Of a DNA stretch of 64,000 nucleotides, positions 61,801 to 64,000 are shown piece by piece. Every line of letters starts with the position of its first letter. The stretch's first letter is position 1. This DNA comes from Protonemura montana (lineage: Eukaryota; Arthropoda; Insecta; Plecoptera; Nemouridae): the NCBI GenBank assembly GCA_947568835.1, contig OX387604.1, forward strand, positions 25,139,076 to 25,203,075, given 5' to 3'. The notes beneath the pieces were generated by a model that did no database searches, was not told where the DNA came from, and worked only from the letters and a program-made list of their open reading frames with translations. The translations under genes and the position numbers were made by a program.

Positions 61801-63814
61801 TATCAGCTAAAATGTCACTCTCCTGATGTGGTCAATTCCAAGAGGTCTTCCGTCGCTCGTGTGACAAATGACTTAGCTTCCAGACAAAGTAATGATATTG
61901 ATTTACCTCCAAACGCATGTTTTGAGACAGAGTTCCTTTCCGCCAGTCCTGTGACAAGAATAATTGCCATCACGTCGCTTCGTCGCAACACCACTAAGAA
62001 AAACTTGTTTGATTTCGAAGAAGAAACCAATAGAAAATCCATTGCTCCTTCTTTACGTAGAAGAAATAGTCATCGTTCTTCCATGAAGCAGATTAGTTCC
62101 ACTGAAGTAAATATTCTTCGTAATACATCGGGGGGATACATAAATCCTGCACTTGATACAGACATAGATGTGATTCCTGACTTGGATTACGTAGCCGCTA
62201 TGAGTTGCCTACAGAAGCTAATGGAATGTTCTCGCCAGAGGGATGCAAAGAAAATAGATATGGCCCTCTTAAGCCAATGCCGTCGGTGGGATTCGGGTGA
62301 AACAGAAGAAAAAGACGTCATATTTGAGAGCAAGGACATAAGCGGTGAAGGTTTGAGCGAACCCGAAAACCGTTGGGAAAAGCACGACTACGTAAACGTC
62401 GGATTTCGTTCGTCAGAGACAGAGACTGAGTCGGGGAGCGATGGATACGACGGTGGGAACAGTGGCTCTGAAAGTGAGGGAGCTTCGTTTCATACAGCAG
62501 TCTGCACTTCATCTATGAATGCTACTCGGCTGTCGATCAGTGTCGACGATGCCTGGCTAGGGCACGTTGATGCCACCGCAGTTGAATTCATGCGACTTGT
62601 TTTCCTGTGTGTGGAGCCGCAAAGAAGAAACCATCTGAAACAATTGTTGCTAGCATTGAAAGTCGTGTCACCGTCAACCAAGAGTCTGGCCAAGGTGAGT
62701 CATCGATCACTTACTTTTGCAACCAAGAGACTGATGGGCTAGGCTAGATGGAACATTTCTAAAAAAAATATGCTGCCCTGTTTTACTTTCTCAATTTCCC
62801 CTGAAAAATGTCTCTTATTTTGGTGTTGAGTGTAACTGTTTTGCTCTGCTTGAACTGACTTGCGGTTCTAAAAAGGACCTAAGAAGTCTACGTTTTGTCA
62901 GCGTTGGCACCGACATCCTCAGGAATGTCAGAGCAGCAGGTGTTCGCCGCTTTTTATAACAGAAGTTTCCTTCCTGGTGCTCGTTGCCAACCACTTTGCC
63001 AATCCTTCTCTAATTTTGTTAGGATCATAATTTTCCCCAAATATTTATGAGATTTTTCTCAATTTGCAGATTGTTGATGCCCTGGCTTTGACTTTGACTA
63101 CTAACTCATTAGGGGATGTCGATGAAGATCTCATGAAACGTCTTCTCAACTTCATGGTTGCCCACCAGAGTGTTTTATTTGATATACCACAAGGATTACT
63201 AGAGCAGATCGAGCACAGTGCAAACTTCTTGAAAAGGCAGCAAGCGCCAAGTACCATTTCTTTACCGTTCGTGCCATCCATACAAACCCTCCAGAGTAAA
63301 GGCAGCAAGAATGCTCCACAAAGCAATGCAAGCTTAGTCACTGGAATTCGAGCACGGCTACCAACCACTGAGCTTGGTGCAATTTCTGCTCAACGTCAAT
63401 TTGTTAAAGCAAGTACCATCTCACTCCCAGCAAGACTTTCTCGAAACAACAGCGAGGGACAGGTTGCCTATTGTACGCAAGTTTCAACGGAAGAATTTGA
63501 GCAACAAAAGTTGACAGTCTCGCAGATGGCTATAGCAGAATTACTGGAGCAGCTTCTGAGCGATTGCAAGATGAGTGTAAAAGAAAAGAAGAAACGGCTT
63601 AAAACAGTGAGTTGCTTTATTTACTGTTAAATTTATAACTTCTTAATATAGAAATGTCACTGCGTTCTGAGACATTATGTGTTTCTTAATTCTTTTCTAG
63701 TTCAAAGACTCGTATCCCCACATCTACTATCGCCGCTTCCCGATAGCAGAAAGAACCGAGAAGAAAAGATTGCTTCAGCCTGTCTTTACAAAATTCAAAA
63801 GCATGCGCATCTAG
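58819..63814 (+). CDS. DEPDC1-like protein, complete, nine coding exons
   Basis: DEP plus RhoGAP-like protein; vertebrate DEPDC1 members act in mitosis and transcriptional repression. Exons: 58819-58872, 59056-59327, 59428-59573, 59761-59877, 59984-60169, 60633-60816, 61146-62694, 63070-63606, 63701-63814. They total 3,159 nt (1,052 residues) with all phases consistent and GT-AG introns (first donor GTATGC). It starts MDGPIGLVDVGPYRATRLW. The DEP domain spans about residues 19-105 (FTGREAVKWF, FHSGVF). A RhoGAP-like region without an obvious catalytic arginine lies at about 790-925 (FMRLVFLCVEPQRRNHLKQL, RLLNFMVAHQ). The C-terminus FKDSYPHIYYRRFP matches the family's conserved end. It is longer than the ~800-residue human DEPDC1 because of a large Ser-rich, acidic middle in exon 7. 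No AATAAA was seen before the window end, so the 3' UTR may be incomplete. Confidence 0.93.
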
Positions 63815-64000
63815 TTTAACGATCTAAGTCTAAAGTCTTCCCTTTATCAAGCACCTCATAACATAGGTAATTTTTTTTTTGTTAGTTAGGTTATTTAGTG
63901 ACATTTGTTAATACTGCACAGAGTTTTATTAGATATTCTTCATTTCATAAGATAAAGAAGAGGGGGTTTGTCTATTCTAAATTTGCTAGCCATGCACTGT

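Overview
The window looks like nuclear DNA from an insect. It is AT-rich, with short GT-AG introns, 5S-rRNA-derived SINEs and 3' ends of non-LTR retrotransposons. It holds an insect-type vitellogenin with polyserine tracts and a DEPDC1-family gene. The species cannot be named from the sequence.

Layout. 1-8,150: AT-rich DNA with no gene I can support; a CpG-rich, promoter-like patch lies at about 4,180-4,700. 8,155-35,486: a plus-strand tandem array of a diverged ~160-bp monomer, nearly every copy carrying a PstI site (CTGCAG). It is organised into higher-order units of 3.7-5.7 kb, each containing a ~590-bp retroposon-like insert and a longer exon-like block. 35,487-38,841: an intact-looking parent copy of that exon-like block, then a run of exons ending in a BEN-like domain (one frame break). 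37,900-40,400 also holds two 5S-derived SINEs, one interrupted by a non-LTR fragment. 41,700-41,901: a TATA/Inr/uORF/signal-peptide unit that looks like the first exon of an unknown secreted protein. 43,590-44,571: a GC-rich block with three evenly spaced E-boxes, then two non-LTR 3' ends meeting tail to tail.

45,184-55,335 (minus strand): a complete vitellogenin gene. I resolved 14 coding exons that join without a frame error into 2,046 residues, with TATA box and poly(A) signals. A SINE sits in its third intron and another ~0.5 kb upstream of its TATA box. 58,819-63,814 (plus strand): a DEPDC1-like gene, nine coding exons, 1,052 residues, head to head with vitellogenin.

The most unusual object is the array at 8-36 kb. 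Its monomers carry an acceptor-like CACAG, about 100 bp that reads as a recurring peptide frame, and a donor-like GTAAT, so they look like exon-plus-intron units. They are in the same orientation as, and end directly at, the BEN-like exons. My reading, which is inference, is a massive tandem amplification of exons of the BEN-like gene, now largely degenerate as protein, possibly transcribed as a repetitive RNA or a small-RNA source.
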